Source of the DNA: Leifsonia aquatica H1aii
GTDB taxonomy: Bacteria > Actinomycetota > Actinomycetes > Actinomycetales > Microbacteriaceae
NCBI RefSeq assembly: GCF_000633535.1
Contig: NZ_AYMR01000017.1
Location: forward strand, 1 to 64,000
Length of the DNA stretch: 64,000 nucleotides
Direction: 5' to 3'
The notes below the pieces were generated by a model, which searched no databases, was not told the origin of the DNA, and saw nothing but the letters and a program-made list of their open reading frames with translations. This document shows, in pieces, positions 45,893-57,792 of the stretch (positions are counted from its first letter, which is position 1; each line of letters begins with the position of its first letter). A program made the position numbers and the translations under genes.

Positions 45893-47242
45893 TCAGGGGG
45901 CGAGGCCGGCGAACAGGTCGTCGGTCACGCTTCCCACCGCGGAGACCGAGACCGGGCGGTCGGCCAGGTCCCGGGCGAGGTCGCGCACGTCGTCGGCGGT
46001 GACGAGGTGCAGTCGACGGAGGCTTTCATCGAGATCGGCGAACTCGCCCATGCTGATCTCGGCGCGGCCGAGACGGGACATCCGGGTGTCGGAGTCCTCC
46101 AGGGCGAGAGCGGCGCCGCCGGAGAGCTGGCCGACCGCGCGGCGCAGCTCGTCGGGGGTGATGCCGTGGTCGGCGAGGCGGTGGAGCTCGTCGAGCATCA
46201 GCTCGGCGACCTGCCGGGCCTTCGCCGGCGCGCATCCCGCGTAGAGGCCGAAGACGCCCGCGTCGGAGTAGGACCCCGAGAACGAGTAGACGGCGTAGGC
46301 GAGCCCGCGGCGCTCCCGGATCTCCTGGAAGAGGCGGCTCGACATCCCGCCTCCCAGCACCGAGTTGAGCACGCTCATCGTGGTGCGCCGCGGGTCGGTC
46401 GCGACGATGCCCGGGACCCCGATCAGCAGATTGGCCTGCTCGGTCGGGCGCTCGACGGTGACGAGGGCGGTCCCGCGCTGGATCGGCGCGGCGGTCGCCG
46501 CCCGGCGCTCGACGGGCGCTGCGGTGACGTCCGGGTCCCAGCCCGCGGCCGCGAGCGCACGCACCACGCCGTCGACGAGCAGATCGTGGTCCACGGCGCC
46601 CGCCGCGGTGATGACCAGATCCTGCGGGCGGTAGTTGGCCCGGTAGTGCGACCACACGGCGTCGCGGGAGGCCGCGCGGATCGTCTCGGGGCGGCCTCCG
46701 ATCGGACGGCCGAGGGGATGCTCCCCCAGCACGGCGGAGAAGAGGCGCTCGTTCGCGACGTCCGCAGGGTCGTCCTCGGCCATCGAGAGCTCTTCGAGGA
46801 TCACGCCGCGCTCGTTCTCGAACTCGACCGGGTCGAGCAGCGACGAGGTGAGCATGTCGCCGATGACCTCGACCGCCATGGCCAGGTCGCGGTCCTGCAC
46901 CTTGGCGTAGTAGCAGGTGTACTCCTTGGCCGTCATGGCGTTGTGCTCGCCGCCGACGGAGTCGAACGCGATGGCGATGTCGAGGGCGCTGCGCGAGGGC
47001 GTGCCCTTGAACAGCAGATGCTCGAGGAAGTGCGTGGAGCCGAGGCTGCCCGGCACCGCACCGGTCTCGTCGCGCGAGCCGACCGCGACCCAGTAGCCGA
47101 GGGTGGCGCTGCGCGCGCCCGGGACCTGCTCGCTGAGGACGCGGACGCCGCTCGGAAGCACGGTGCGCCGGACCAGCGCGTCGCCGGAAGCGGCGAAAGA
47201 GAGGTCGGCCAGACCGAGTGGGAGGTCGACTGCGCTGTTCAT
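45893..47242 (-). CDS. M16 family zinc metallopeptidase
   Basis: 449 residues. The inverted zinc motif HFLEH (HxxEH) lies in GSTHFLEHLLFKGTPSR and the third ligand Glu in VILEELSMAEDD; the C-terminal half is the inactive M16 domain (GGGMSSRLFQEIRERRGLAY). Actinobacterial members usually sit next to pnp, which is not present here. ATG at 47242 matches homologous N-termini, but its GGAGG lies only 2 bp upstream; GTG at 47251 is the alternative. Confidence 0.92.
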   Translation of the reverse strand: MNSAVDLPLGLADLSFAASGDALVRRTVLPSGVRVLSEQVPGARSATLGYWVAVGSRDETGAVPGSLGSTHFLEHLLFKGTPSRSALDIAIAFDSVGGEHNAMTAKEYTCYYAKVQDRDLAMAVEVIGDMLTSSLLDPVEFENERGVILEELSMAEDDPADVANERLFSAVLGEHPLGRPIGGRPETIRAASRDAVWSHYRANYRPQDLVITAAGAVDHDLLVDGVVRALAAAGWDPDVTAAPVERRAATAAPIQRGTALVTVERPTEQANLLIGVPGIVATDPRRTTMSVLNSVLGGGMSSRLFQEIRERRGLAYAVYSFSGSYSDAGVFGLYAGCAPAKARQVAELMLDELHRLADHGITPDELRRAVGQLSGGAALALEDSDTRMSRLGRAEISMGEFADLDESLRRLHLVTADDVRDLARDLADRPVSVSAVGSVTDDLFAGLAP

Positions 47243-47298
47243 CCCCTCCACCCTACGCCAGTGGCTTCGGAATCCCTGAGACTCTGCATTGAGGACAA

Positions 47299-47325
47299 AC
47301 AGACTGGTCTGTCTACCTATATACT
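47299..47325 (+). promoter_or_regulatory. TetR operator and promoter
   Basis: ACAGAC-TG-GTCTGT (47299-47312) is a dyad of the AGAC-N2-GTCT class bound by many TetR proteins. A -10 TATACT (47320-47325) follows, so the operator lies in the -35/spacer area of the regulator gene. It is also 57 bp from the divergent M16 gene. Confidence 0.6.
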
Positions 47326-47439
47326 GGACTCACCACTCGGACCGGTCGCATCCCCCCGGACCCCGTCCCGACCGGTCCGGTGGTTCCCATCCCCCGAGGG
47401 GGCGGCCACCGCCTCCCGTGACAGAAGGAGTCGCGCCCG

Positions 47440-48024
47440 ATGGTCGTAACCGCTCGAGCGACGATCCGGCCGCCTGCGCCGTCGAAGGTCAAGATCCTCG
47501 CCACCGCGGACGAGCTCTTCTACCAGGAGGGCATCCACACCGTCGGAGTTGACCGCATCATCGCCGGCGCCCGGGTGACCAAGGCGACCTTCTACAAGCA
47601 CTTCCGCTCCAAGGACCTCCTCATCATCGCGTACGTCGAGGGCCGCGACCGTCAGGTGCGCGAGTGGTTCGCGCAGCGCGAGCAGGCGGGCGACGACCCG
47701 AAGGCGATCGCACGCGCACTGGTCGACTCGATCAACGAGGAGGCGGTGCGCCCCGGCTTCCGCGGCGACCCCTTCATCAACGCCGCCGCGCAGTTCGCGG
47801 ACGAGAACCACCCCGTACGCGTCGCCGTCACGGCACACCGCGACTGGTACGCCAAGCGGATCGAACAGCTCTTCCGCGACCTGGGCCACCCCCGGCCCGG
47901 CGACGCCGCCGACGACCTGATCCTGGCGCGCGACGGCGCCCTCGCGGGCGGCTACGTCGGCGACCCGATCGCCGCGGGTGCGGCCCTCCACCGCTCGCTC
48001 GACCGCATCCTCGGCGAGGCGTAA
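47440..48024 (+). CDS. TetR/AcrR family regulator
   Basis: 194 residues. N-terminal helix-turn-helix KILATADELFYQEGIHTVGV followed by RIIAGARVTKATFYKHFRSK; the rest is a ligand-binding helical bundle. A 197-bp gap holding a TetR-type dyad separates it from the M16 peptidase gene, so autoregulation is likely. ATG at 47440 with a rather long leader of about 108 bp. Confidence 0.9.
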   Translation: MVVTARATIRPPAPSKVKILATADELFYQEGIHTVGVDRIIAGARVTKATFYKHFRSKDLLIIAYVEGRDRQVREWFAQREQAGDDPKAIARALVDSINEEAVRPGFRGDPFINAAAQFADENHPVRVAVTAHRDWYAKRIEQLFRDLGHPRPGDAADDLILARDGALAGGYVGDPIAAGAALHRSLDRILGEA

Positions 48025-48071
48025 GCCGCCGCACTCACCGGTTCGGGCGGGACGGTCGCACCGGCGCCGGC

Positions 48072-48108
48072 GCTGCGCGGCTCCGTGACTCCGGAGTTCT
48101 CGCGCAGC
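48072..48108. terminator. hairpin between tetR and the aldo/keto reductase
   Basis: GCTGCGCG and CGCGCAGC form an 8-bp stem enclosing an inner CTCCG/CGGAG stem, in the gap between two convergent genes; suited to a bidirectional terminator. Confidence 0.5.
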
Positions 48109-48114
48109 GCGCGG

Positions 48115-49179
48115 CTACTCGGAGACGCGGTCCAGGTCGAGCATCTGGGCGCGGGTCAGGCGGATGCCGGCCGCGGCCATGAGGGCGTCCACCTGCTCGG
48201 GGCGGCTGGCACTCGCGACGGGCGCGGCGATGCTGCGCTTGGCCAGCAGCCACGCGATCGCGATGCTGGCCGGCTCGACGCCGTGCTCGGCGGCGATGCG
48301 GTCGACCACCGCGAGCACCCGCTGGCCGCGACGGTTGACGTACGCGGAGGCGCGCACGCTGCGCGCGTCGGCCGTCAGGTCGCCCTTCGAGCGGTACTTG
48401 CCGGTCAGGAACCCGTTGGCGAGCGCGTAATAGGGCATCACCGACAGGCCCTGCGCCGCCGCGACGATCCGCAGAGCGCTCTCGAACTCGGCTCGGTGCA
48501 TCAGGTTGTACTGGGTCTGGATGGCGACGAACTTCGGCAGCCCGGACGACGCGAGGATGCGCGCCTCGATCAGGCGGTCTGCACTGAAATTGGACGCGGC
48601 CAGGTGACGCACCTTGCCCGACTCGATCAGCCACTCGGCGGTCGCGAGGCTGTCCTCCAGCGGCACCTCGGGATCGTCGTCGTGGAAGTACAGCAGGTCG
48701 ATGTGGTCGGTCTGCAGTCGCTCGAGCGACGCCTCCACGGCGCGCACGATGCTGACCGAGCCGAGACCCGGGTTCTCGTGGTGCCGTCCGACCTTCGTCG
48801 CGACGACCAGCTGGTCGCGGTTGCGCCGCTCCCGCATCCACTTGCCGATCAGGACCTCGCTGCGTCCGCCGACGTAACTGTCGGCGGTGTCGATGAAGTC
48901 GCCGCCGAGCGCGGCGAAGCGGTCCAGGATGGACAGCGACGTGTCGCCGTCGGCCGTCCAGCCGAAGACGCTCGCGCCGAGCGACAGCGGATAGACGGTC
49001 AGATCGCTCTCGCCGATGCGGCGCGGGGCGATGATCGAGAGCGGTCCGGTGCGCTCCAGCGCCGGGTCGATGTCGAGCGGTCCGCCGGTGTCGGTCGACG
49101 GCTCGACGATCGGGGCGGCCACCGGAGCGGTGCGCAGACCGACCGTCTCGAGCAAGCGCAGGGGAAGCAGCTGCGGCAT
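48115..49179 (-). CDS. aldo/keto reductase
   Basis: 354 residues. TADSYVGGRSEVLIGKWM, VVATKVGRHHENPG (catalytic Lys), and DLLYFHDDDPEVPLEDSL are the AKR barrel signatures; the catalytic set is Asp, Tyr, Lys, His. The first 55 residues are an extension not seen in most AKRs (LLPLRLLETVGLRTAPVAAP). ATG at 49179 follows GGGGG. NADPH-dependent reduction of an unknown carbonyl substrate. A perfect 18-bp palindrome lies 47 bp upstream. Confidence 0.85.
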   Translation of the reverse strand: MPQLLPLRLLETVGLRTAPVAAPIVEPSTDTGGPLDIDPALERTGPLSIIAPRRIGESDLTVYPLSLGASVFGWTADGDTSLSILDRFAALGGDFIDTADSYVGGRSEVLIGKWMRERRNRDQLVVATKVGRHHENPGLGSVSIVRAVEASLERLQTDHIDLLYFHDDDPEVPLEDSLATAEWLIESGKVRHLAASNFSADRLIEARILASSGLPKFVAIQTQYNLMHRAEFESALRIVAAAQGLSVMPYYALANGFLTGKYRSKGDLTADARSVRASAYVNRRGQRVLAVVDRIAAEHGVEPASIAIAWLLAKRSIAAPVASASRPEQVDALMAAAGIRLTRAQMLDLDRVSE

Positions 49180-49225
49180 CTCATCCCCCTGCACCCGATC
49201 CGGCCGCTGACCAGCCCGATCGTTC

Positions 49226-49243
49226 TCTCGAATCGATTCGAGA
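49226..49243. promoter_or_regulatory. perfect 18-bp palindrome upstream of the aldo/keto reductase
   Basis: TCTCGAATCGATTCGAGA is self-complementary over all 18 bp. The central AATCGATT with flanking TCG/CGA recalls LacI-family operators (central CG step), but no LacI gene is in the window. It lies in the 163-bp gap between the aldo/keto reductase start and the citE-like stop. Confidence 0.6.
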
Positions 49244-49342
49244 ATCTTCTACTCCCGAACACTACTTGCAGGGTACGTCAAACCCCCGACGCGGCGACGG
49301 GGAAACGGGTGAACTGCGACAGAAACCTAGATCACGGTTTCA

Positions 49343-50182
49343 TCACGGTTGACCAGGCGCCCCCGACGCGGACGCGCGACGGACGACGGCGCGGGCGTGG
49401 GCGAGCACCGGCCCGTCGACCATGGCCCCCTCGAAGCGGAACACCCCGCCGCCGGCGGCCTCGGCCGCGGCCAGCAGACTCTCCGCCCGGGCGAGCTCCT
49501 CCGACGTCGGCCGATAGGCCGCCCGGACCGTCTCGACCTGCCCGGGATGGATGCACGCCGTCGCGGCGAAGCCCACGGCTACCGCGTCCTCCGCCTCTGT
49601 CCGCAGCCCGTCCAGATCGGCGATGTCCAGGTGCACCGTGTCGACGGCATGCACGCCGGCGGCGCCCGCCGCCAGCAGGACGGCCGACCGCGCGTGGCGG
49701 GCGACATCGCGGTACGAGCCGTCCGCGTTCCGGCTCGATGTGCCGCCGAGCGACGCCACGAGGTCCTCCGCGCCCCACATCAGCGCCAGCACCGCCTCCG
49801 CCCGCGCCAGCTCCGGCGCGGCGAGCACTCCCGCGGCGGTCTCGCAGAGCGCGATCACCCGCATCCCGTCGAGGGACGCCAGATCCGCGGTGTGCTCCGT
49901 CTTGGGCAGCATCACCGACCGGTACGGCGTCAGCTCCAGTGCGGCGAGGTCGGCGTCGTGGTCGGCACCGCCCGCCGGGTTCACCCGCACGATCACCCGG
50001 GCCGGGTCGAGGTCGGAGGCGGCGAGCGCCTCCCGGGCGGCCGCGCGACGGGAGGGGTCCACGGCGTCCTCCAGATCGAGGATGACCGCGTCGGCCCGCT
50101 CCAAGGCCTTGGCATAGCGGTCCGGCCGGTCGGCGGGACAGAACAGCAGGGCCGGACCCCACGGGAACACACGGTCGGTCAC
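49343..50182 (-). CDS. CitE-like CoA ester lyase (beta-hydroxyacyl-CoA lyase type)
   Basis: 279 residues, HpcH/HpaI aldolase fold. DAVILDLEDAVDP, RVIVRVNPAG, ALCETAAGVLAAPE and MWGAEDLVASLGGTSSRN supply the metal- and CoA-binding residues. The mycobacterial gene in the same operon position (Rv2498c) cleaves HMG-CoA and citramalyl-CoA; this could be the same function, supplying the lyase step of leucine and itaconate breakdown. Last gene of the operon; GTG at 50182 overlaps the maoC stop. Confidence 0.85.
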   Translation of the reverse strand: MTDRVFPWGPALLFCPADRPDRYAKALERADAVILDLEDAVDPSRRAAAREALAASDLDPARVIVRVNPAGGADHDADLAALELTPYRSVMLPKTEHTADLASLDGMRVIALCETAAGVLAAPELARAEAVLALMWGAEDLVASLGGTSSRNADGSYRDVARHARSAVLLAAGAAGVHAVDTVHLDIADLDGLRTEAEDAVAVGFAATACIHPGQVETVRAAYRPTSEELARAESLLAAAEAAGGGVFRFEGAMVDGPVLAHARAVVRRASASGAPGQP

Positions 50183-50694
50183 GACGCCGACTCCCCCGAT
50201 CGCGCCTGCTCCGCCACGGACCGCTCGTGCGCATCGCGGCACCACACCATCACCTGGCGCGTGGCGGTGGCGACGACCACGCCGTCCTGGTTGCGCCCGG
50301 TGTGCGCCAGCGTGACGATCCCCTGGCCCGGCCGGGAGGCCGACAGCCGCTTGCCGGTCACCACGGTCTCGGCGTACAGCGTGTCGCCGTGGTGCATCGG
50401 GTGCGGGAACGTCACATCCGAGAAACCGAGGTTCGCCACGATGGTGCCCTGCGTCAGCTGGGCGACGGAGGAGCCGACGAGGGTCGAGAGGGTCAGCATC
50501 GAGTTGACGAGCCGCTCGCCGAACGGCTGACGGGCCGACCACGCGGCGTCGAGGTGGAGCGCCTGGGTGTTCATGGTGAGCGTCGTGAAAAGCACGTTGT
50601 CGGCCTCGGTCAGCGTGCGCCCGGGACGGTGCAGGTAGCGCGTGTCCTCGTCCAGCTCCTCGTAGTAGAGCCCGCGCTGCTCGACCTCCCTCAC
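50179..50694 (-). CDS. MaoC-like hydratase (itaconyl/methylglutaconyl-CoA hydratase candidate)
   Basis: 171 residues, hot-dog fold. [20 protein letters not shown] contains the conserved Asp/Asn-His hydratase 2 region and [17 protein letters not shown] the following strand. By position it matches Rv2499c, placed in itaconate and leucine catabolism. The start GTG at 50694 overlaps the scoB stop (GTGA). Confidence 0.82.
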   Translation of the reverse strand: MREVEQRGLYYEELDEDTRYLHRPGRTLTEADNVLFTTLTMNTQALHLDAAWSARQPFGERLVNSMLTLSTLVGSSVAQLTQGTIVANLGFSDVTFPHPMHHGDTLYAETVVTGKRLSASRPGQGIVTLAHTGRNQDGVVVATATRQVMVWCRDAHERSVAEQARSGESAS

Positions 50695-51338
50695 GACGCG
50701 GCCTCCAGCTCCACCGTGAGCGGTGCCCCGGTCGCGGCGACGACCTCCTCGACGGAGACTCCGGGGGCGACTTCGCGCAGCACCAGCCCGTCGGGCGTCA
50801 CGTCGATGACGGCCAGGTCGGTCACGATGCGGTCGACGCAGCCCGCGCCGGTGAGCGGCAGCGTGCACGCCGGCAGGATCTTGGGCCGTCCCTCGCGATC
50901 CACGTGCTCCATCATCACGATGAGCCGCTTCGCGCCGAAGACGAGGTCCATCGCCCCGCCCATCCCCTTCACCATCTTGCCGGGGATCATCCAGTTGGCC
51001 AGGTCGCCGGTCGCGGAGACCTCCATCGCGCCGAGCACCGCGACGTCCACGTGCCCGCCGCGGACCATGCCGAACGACAGCGACGAGTCGAAGTAGGCGG
51101 CCCCGCGCTCGACGGTGACGGTCTCCTTGCCCGCGTTGATCAGGTCGGGGTCGACGGCGCCCTCCTCCGGATACGGCCCGACGCCCAGCACCCCGTTCTC
51201 GGAGTGCAGGATGACCTCCACGCCCTCCGGGATGTAGTTCGGGATGAGCGTGGGCATCCCGATCCCGAGGTTGACGTACTGGCCGTTGCGCAGCTCGCGC
51301 GCCACGCGGGCGGCGAGCTCGGTGCGGGTGAGGCTCAT
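50691..51338 (-). CDS. scoB: 3-oxoacid/succinyl-CoA:acid CoA-transferase subunit B
   Basis: 215 residues. The catalytic Glu is in [14 protein letters not shown] (SENG motif). [13 protein letters not shown] and [17 protein letters not shown] are conserved. Acts with subunit A; in this context it could transfer CoA from succinyl-CoA to acetoacetate or itaconate. ATG at 51338 overlaps scoA's stop (ATGA). Confidence 0.93.
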   Translation of the reverse strand: MSLTRTELAARVARELRNGQYVNLGIGMPTLIPNYIPEGVEVILHSENGVLGVGPYPEEGAVDPDLINAGKETVTVERGAAYFDSSLSFGMVRGGHVDVAVLGAMEVSATGDLANWMIPGKMVKGMGGAMDLVFGAKRLIVMMEHVDREGRPKILPACTLPLTGAGCVDRIVTDLAVIDVTPDGLVLREVAPGVSVEEVVAATGAPLTVELEAAS

Positions 51339-52096
51339 GGCCGGCTCCCTTCGCGGACGGTGCGGCGTTCGATGCGCTTCTCGACGCCCGGCGCGTGGAC
51401 GACGCGCTGGACGAAGATGCCCGGGCAGTGGACGGCTCCGGGATCGATCTCACCCGGCTCCACCAGCTCTTCCACCTCGGCGATCGTGATGCGCCCGGCC
51501 ATCGCCGCGAGCGGGTTGAAGTTCATCGCCGCGGCGTGGAAGACGAGGTTGCCGTGCCGGTCGCCCTTCGCCGCGTGGACCAGGGCGAACGCCGGGCGCA
51601 GGGACTCCTCGAGCACGTAGTCGGCGCCGTCGAAGCGGCGCACCTCCTTCGGCTCGGACGCGACGGCGACCGACCCGTCCGGAGCGTAGCGCCGCGGCAG
51701 TCCGCCCTGGGCGATCTGGGTGCCGACCCCGGCCGGGGTGTAGAACGCGGGGATGCCCGCCCCGCCCGCGCGCAGCTTCTCGGCCAGGGTGCCCTGCGGC
51801 GTCAGTTCGACCTCCAGCTCACCGGAGAGGAACTGCCGGGCGAACTCCTTGTTCTCGCCGACGTAGGAGCTGATCATCTTGCGGATGCGACGCTTGTCGA
51901 GCAGCAGGCCCAGCCCCCAATCGTCGACGCCGCAGTTGTTGCTGACCACTTCGAGGTCCGTCGTCCCGGCCTCCAGCAGCGCGCCGATCAGCGCGCTCGG
52001 GATGCCGCACAGGCCGAAGCCGCCGACCGCCAGGCTGGCGCCGTCTCCCACGTCCGCGACGGCCTCCGCCGCCGTGGCCACCGTCTTGTCGATCAC
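51335..52096 (-). CDS. scoA: 3-oxoacid/succinyl-CoA:acid CoA-transferase subunit A
   Basis: 253 residues. [20 protein letters not shown] and [16 protein letters not shown] are the family motifs; the C-terminal [21 protein letters not shown] is also typical. Forms the heteromer with ScoB. ATG at 52096; a 63-bp gap separates it from the acyl-CoA dehydrogenase gene. Confidence 0.93.
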   Translation of the reverse strand: MIDKTVATAAEAVADVGDGASLAVGGFGLCGIPSALIGALLEAGTTDLEVVSNNCGVDDWGLGLLLDKRRIRKMISSYVGENKEFARQFLSGELEVELTPQGTLAEKLRAGGAGIPAFYTPAGVGTQIAQGGLPRRYAPDGSVAVASEPKEVRRFDGADYVLEESLRPAFALVHAAKGDRHGNLVFHAAAMNFNPLAAMAGRITIAEVEELVEPGEIDPGAVHCPGIFVQRVVHAPGVEKRIERRTVREGSRP

Positions 52097-52159
52097 CGGG
52101 TTCCTCCCTCTCTCGCCATCGAGTCGTGCGCCCCGCCGGGCATGGGCAGACTAGCCCGC

Positions 52160-53370
52160 TCAGGCCGTGAAGCCGAGGGCCCGCGAGATGACCATCAGCT
52201 GGACCTCCGAGGTGCCCTCGCCGATCTCCAGGATCTTCGAGTCGCGGTAGTGGCGGGCGACCGGGTTCTCGTTGAGGAAGCCGTAGCCGCCGAAGATCTG
52301 GGTGGCGTCGCGCGCGTTGTCCATCGCCGCCTCGCTGGCGGTGAGCTTGGCGATGGAGGCCTCCATCTTGAACGGCCGGCCGGCCATCAGCTTGAAGCAG
52401 GCGTCGTAGTACGCCAGCCGTGCCGCGTGCACGCGGGCCTGCATCCGGGCGAGCTTGAAGGCGATGTGCTGGTTGGAGCCGATCGGGCGGCCGAACACGT
52501 TGCGCGTCTTCGCGTAGCGGAGCGCCTCCTCCAGGCAGCCCTGCGCCGCACCGGTGCAGAGGGCGGCGAAGGCGACGCGGCCCTCGTCGAGGGTGGCGAC
52601 GAAGTTGGCGTAGCCGCGGCCGCGCTCCCCCAGCAGGTTCTCCTCCGGCACGTGCACGTCGGTGAGCGTCAGCGGGTGGGTGTCCGACGTGTGCCAGCCG
52701 ACCTTGTCGTAGACCGGCTCGGCGACGAAGCCCGGCGTACCGCTCGGCACGATGATCGCCGAGAGCTCCTTCTTGATCGAGCCGTCCGCGCGGCGCTCCT
52801 CACCGGTGACGGCCGTGATGGTGACGAGGGCCGTGATGTCGGAGCCGGAGTTGGTGATGAACTGCTTCGTGCCGTCGATGACCCATTCGCCGTCGCGGAG
52901 CACGGCCGTCGTCTTCGTGCCGGACGCGTCGGAGCCGGCATCGGCCTCGGTCAGCCCGAACCCGGCGAGGGCCTCGCCCTTCGCGAGCATCGGCAGCCAG
53001 CGCTGCTTCTGCTCCTCGGTGCCGCTGCGGAAGATCGGCATGGCGCCGAGGCCGACGCCGGCCTCCAGGGTCACGCCGATCGACTGGTCGACCCGTCCCA
53101 GCTGCTCGACCGCGAGGCAGAGCGAGAGGTAGTCCTTGCCCTGACCGCCGTACTCGACCGGGAAGGGCAGCCCGAACAGGCCCATCCGGCCCATCTCGGC
53201 GATGATGCCGTACGGGAGGCTGCGCTTGGTGTCGTACTCGTAGGCGGCGGGGGCGACGACGGTGTCGGCGAAGTCGCGCACCTCGTCGCGCAGGGCGCGC
53301 TGCTCGTCGGTGAGCTCGAAGCCGGTGACGTCGGAGTCGGCGGCGGCGCTGCGCCCGGTCATCTGCATGG

Positions 53371-53374
<4 letters not shown>
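52160..53374 (-). CDS. acyl-CoA dehydrogenase (FadE19-like)
   Basis: 404 residues. Flavin and substrate motifs [30 protein letters not shown] and [20 protein letters not shown] are intact. The segment [10 protein letters not shown] keeps a Glu at the position of the catalytic base of medium-chain enzymes; human isovaleryl-CoA dehydrogenase has Ala there. By operon position it likely oxidises a branched acyl-CoA such as isovaleryl-CoA. ATG at 53374 overlaps the biotin carboxylase stop. Confidence 0.92.
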
Positions 53375-55436
<2,062 letters not shown>

Positions 55437-55440
<4 letters not shown>

Positions 55441-56999
55441 ATCCGGAAGAGCCCGAAGGCGGTCTCGGGCAGCGGGCTGCGGGAGCAGATGTCGAGGGCG
55501 AGGCCCAGGACGGTGCGGGTCTCCGCCGGGTCGATCACCCCGTCGTCCCAGAGGCGGGCGGTCGAGTAGTACGGATCTCCCTGTTCCTCGTACTGCGCGG
55601 CGATCGGGGCGCGGAAGTCGGCCTCGTCGGCGGCGCTCCACTGGGTGCCGGCGGCGTCGAGCTGGTCGCGCTTGACCGTCGCGAGCACGCTCGCCGCCTG
55701 CGCCCCTCCCATCACGGAGATCCGGGCGGCCGGCCACATCCAGAGGAAGCGGGGCGAGTACGCCCGCCCGCACATCGAGTAGTTGCCGGCCCCGAACGAG
55801 CCGCCGATGACCACGGTCAGCTTGGGGACGCGGGCGGTCGCGACGGCGGTGACCATCTTGGCGCCGTTCTTCGCGATGCCGCCCGCTTCGTAGTCGCGCC
55901 CCACCATGAAGCCGGAGATGTTCTGCAGGAACAGCAGCGGGATGCCGCGCTGATCGCAGAGCTCGATGAAGTGCGCCCCCTTGAGGGCCGACTCGCTGAA
56001 CAGGACGCCGTTGTTGGCGACGATGCCGACGGGATGGCCGTGGATGTGCGCGAAGCCGGTCACGAGCGTCGTGCCGTACTCGGGTTTGAACTCGTGCAGT
56101 CCCCCGGCGTCGACGATCCGGTCGATCACCTCGTGCACGTCGTAGCGCGCCTGCACGTCGACCGGCACGACATCGTAGATCCCGGCGGGGTCGCGGGCGG
56201 GCTCCTGCGTCGGGAGGACCTCCCAGGCGGGAGCCGCGGGCCGAGGCAGTGTGGCGACGATGTCGCGGACGATCGCCAGCGCGTGCTCGTCGTTCTCGGC
56301 CAGGTGGTCGACGACCCCGGAGGTCCGGGCGTGCAACTCCCCGCCGCCCAGCTCCTCGGCGGTGACGATCTCGCCGATCGCGGCCTTCACCAGCGGCGGC
56401 CCGCCGAGGAAGATCGTGCCCTGATCGCGCACGATGACGGATTCGTCGCTCATCGCCGGCACGTAGGCACCGCCCGCGGTGCACGAGCCGAGCACCGCGG
56501 CGATCTGCGGGATCTTCGCCGCCGAGAGCCGGGCCTGGTTATAGAAGATCCGGCCGAAGTGGTCGCGGTCGGGGAAGACGTCGTCCTGCATCGGCAGGAA
56601 CGCGCCGCCGGAGTCGACCAGGTAGATGCACGGGAGGCGGTTCTCGAGCGCGATCTCCTGCGCTCGCAGGTGCTTCTTCACCGTCATCGGGTAGTAGGTG
56701 CCGCCCTTGACCGTCGCGTCGTTGCAGACCACCATCACGTGCCGGCCGTGCACGAGCCCGATGCCGGCGATGACTCCCGCGGCCGGGCTCTCGTCGCCGT
56801 ACATCCCGGTCGCGGCCAGGGGTGCGACCTCCAGGAACGGGCTCCCCTCATCGAGGAGGGTGTCGATCCGGTCGCGCGGGAGCAGCTTGCCGCGCGCGAG
56901 ATGACGTTCGCGCGAGCGCTCCGGGCCGCCCGCCGCCGCGACCGCGAGGCGTGCGCGCAGGTCGGCGACCAGTTCGCGCTGGGTGGTGGTGGCGGGCAT
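55437..56999 (-). CDS. accD1: acyl-CoA carboxylase beta subunit (carboxyltransferase)
   Basis: 520 residues. Crotonase-fold carboxyltransferase with [36 protein letters not shown] and [20 protein letters not shown]; the sequence closely follows 3-methylcrotonyl-CoA carboxylase beta. ATG at 56999 has GGGAG at the right spacing; ATG at 57023 would overlap the operator and lacks one. First gene of the accD1-accA1-acyl-CoA dehydrogenase-scoA-scoB-maoC-citE operon. Confidence 0.93.
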
Positions 57000-57025
57000 C
57001 GTTCTCCCTGTCGTCGTCGACATTC

Positions 57026-57069
57026 GGTTAGTGGTCGCTAACCCGTTTTTAGGTTAGTGTTCATTAACC
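57026..57069. promoter_or_regulatory. paired TetR operators between accD1 and its regulator
   Basis: Two 18-bp dyads, GGTTAGTGGTCGCTAACC (57026-57043) and GGTTAGTGTTCATTAACC (57052-57069), are 26 bp apart centre to centre and share GGTTAGTG-N5-TAACC. They lie in the 98-bp divergent gap, so one repressor could control both directions. Confidence 0.75.
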
Positions 57070-57097
57070 CGAATGTCCAGCCTTCCGGGAGACCTCG

Positions 57098-57712
57098 ATG
57101 ACCGAACTCCATGCGCCCGCCCGGCCGACCCAGCGCAGCCGCGCGAAGGCCGACCGCCGCGCCGCGCTGCTCGACGCCGCCGCGGGGCTGTTCGCCGAGC
57201 GCGGGTACAACGGCGTCTCGATCGAGGACCTCGGCTCGGCCGTGGGCGTGAGCGGGCCCGCCGTCTACCGGCACTTCCCGTCCAAGCAGGCGGTCCTGGC
57301 CGCGCTGCTCGTCGATGTGAGCCAGGGTCTGCTCGACGGCGGAACGACGGTCGCCGACGGCAGCGGCGATCCCGCCGGCGCCCTGCGCGCCCTCATCGCC
57401 TTCCACGTCGACTTCGCCCTCGGCGCCCCGGACACCATCCGCGTGCAGGACCGCGACCTCGACGCCCTCCCGGACGCGGAGAAGCGGGAGGTCCGGCGTC
57501 TGCAGCGGCGCTACGTCGCGCTCTGGACGCGCGTGCTCGGCGACCTCCACCCCTCCCTGCGCGCCGACGAGCTCCGCGTGCGGGTGCAGGCGACGTTCGG
57601 GCTCATCAACTCCACACCGCACTCGGCCCGGGTGGGGGCAGAGCCCGTCGCCGAAGCGGCCGTACGGCCGGTGCTGGAGCGGATGGCCTGGGCGGCGCTG
57701 ACCTCCCGGTGA
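57098..57712 (+). CDS. TetR family regulator of the acyl-CoA operon
   Basis: 204 residues. Helix-turn-helix: LLDAAAGLFAERGYNGVSIE followed by DLGSAVGVSGPAVYRHFPSK; the C-terminal region fits TetR_C domains of fatty-acid regulators. Its place divergent to accD1 matches Rv2506, a TetR regulator of branched-chain amino acid breakdown in mycobacteria. ATG at 57098. Ligand likely an acyl-CoA intermediate (inference). Confidence 0.9.
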   Translation: MTELHAPARPTQRSRAKADRRAALLDAAAGLFAERGYNGVSIEDLGSAVGVSGPAVYRHFPSKQAVLAALLVDVSQGLLDGGTTVADGSGDPAGALRALIAFHVDFALGAPDTIRVQDRDLDALPDAEKREVRRLQRRYVALWTRVLGDLHPSLRADELRVRVQATFGLINSTPHSARVGAEPVAEAAVRPVLERMAWAALTSR

Positions 57713-57792
57713 CGTCGCCGGCGCCGGCCCCCGGTCCGCTCGTCACCGGCGTGCGTTAGGGTCCCATAGAGGCAACGAGCGCGAGGAGGGAC

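Noticed and set aside
49226-49243. SOS box reading of the TCGAATCGATTCGA palindrome
   Set aside because: Half-sites TCGAA and TTCGA are separated by 4 bp rather than the 6 bp of LexA sites.
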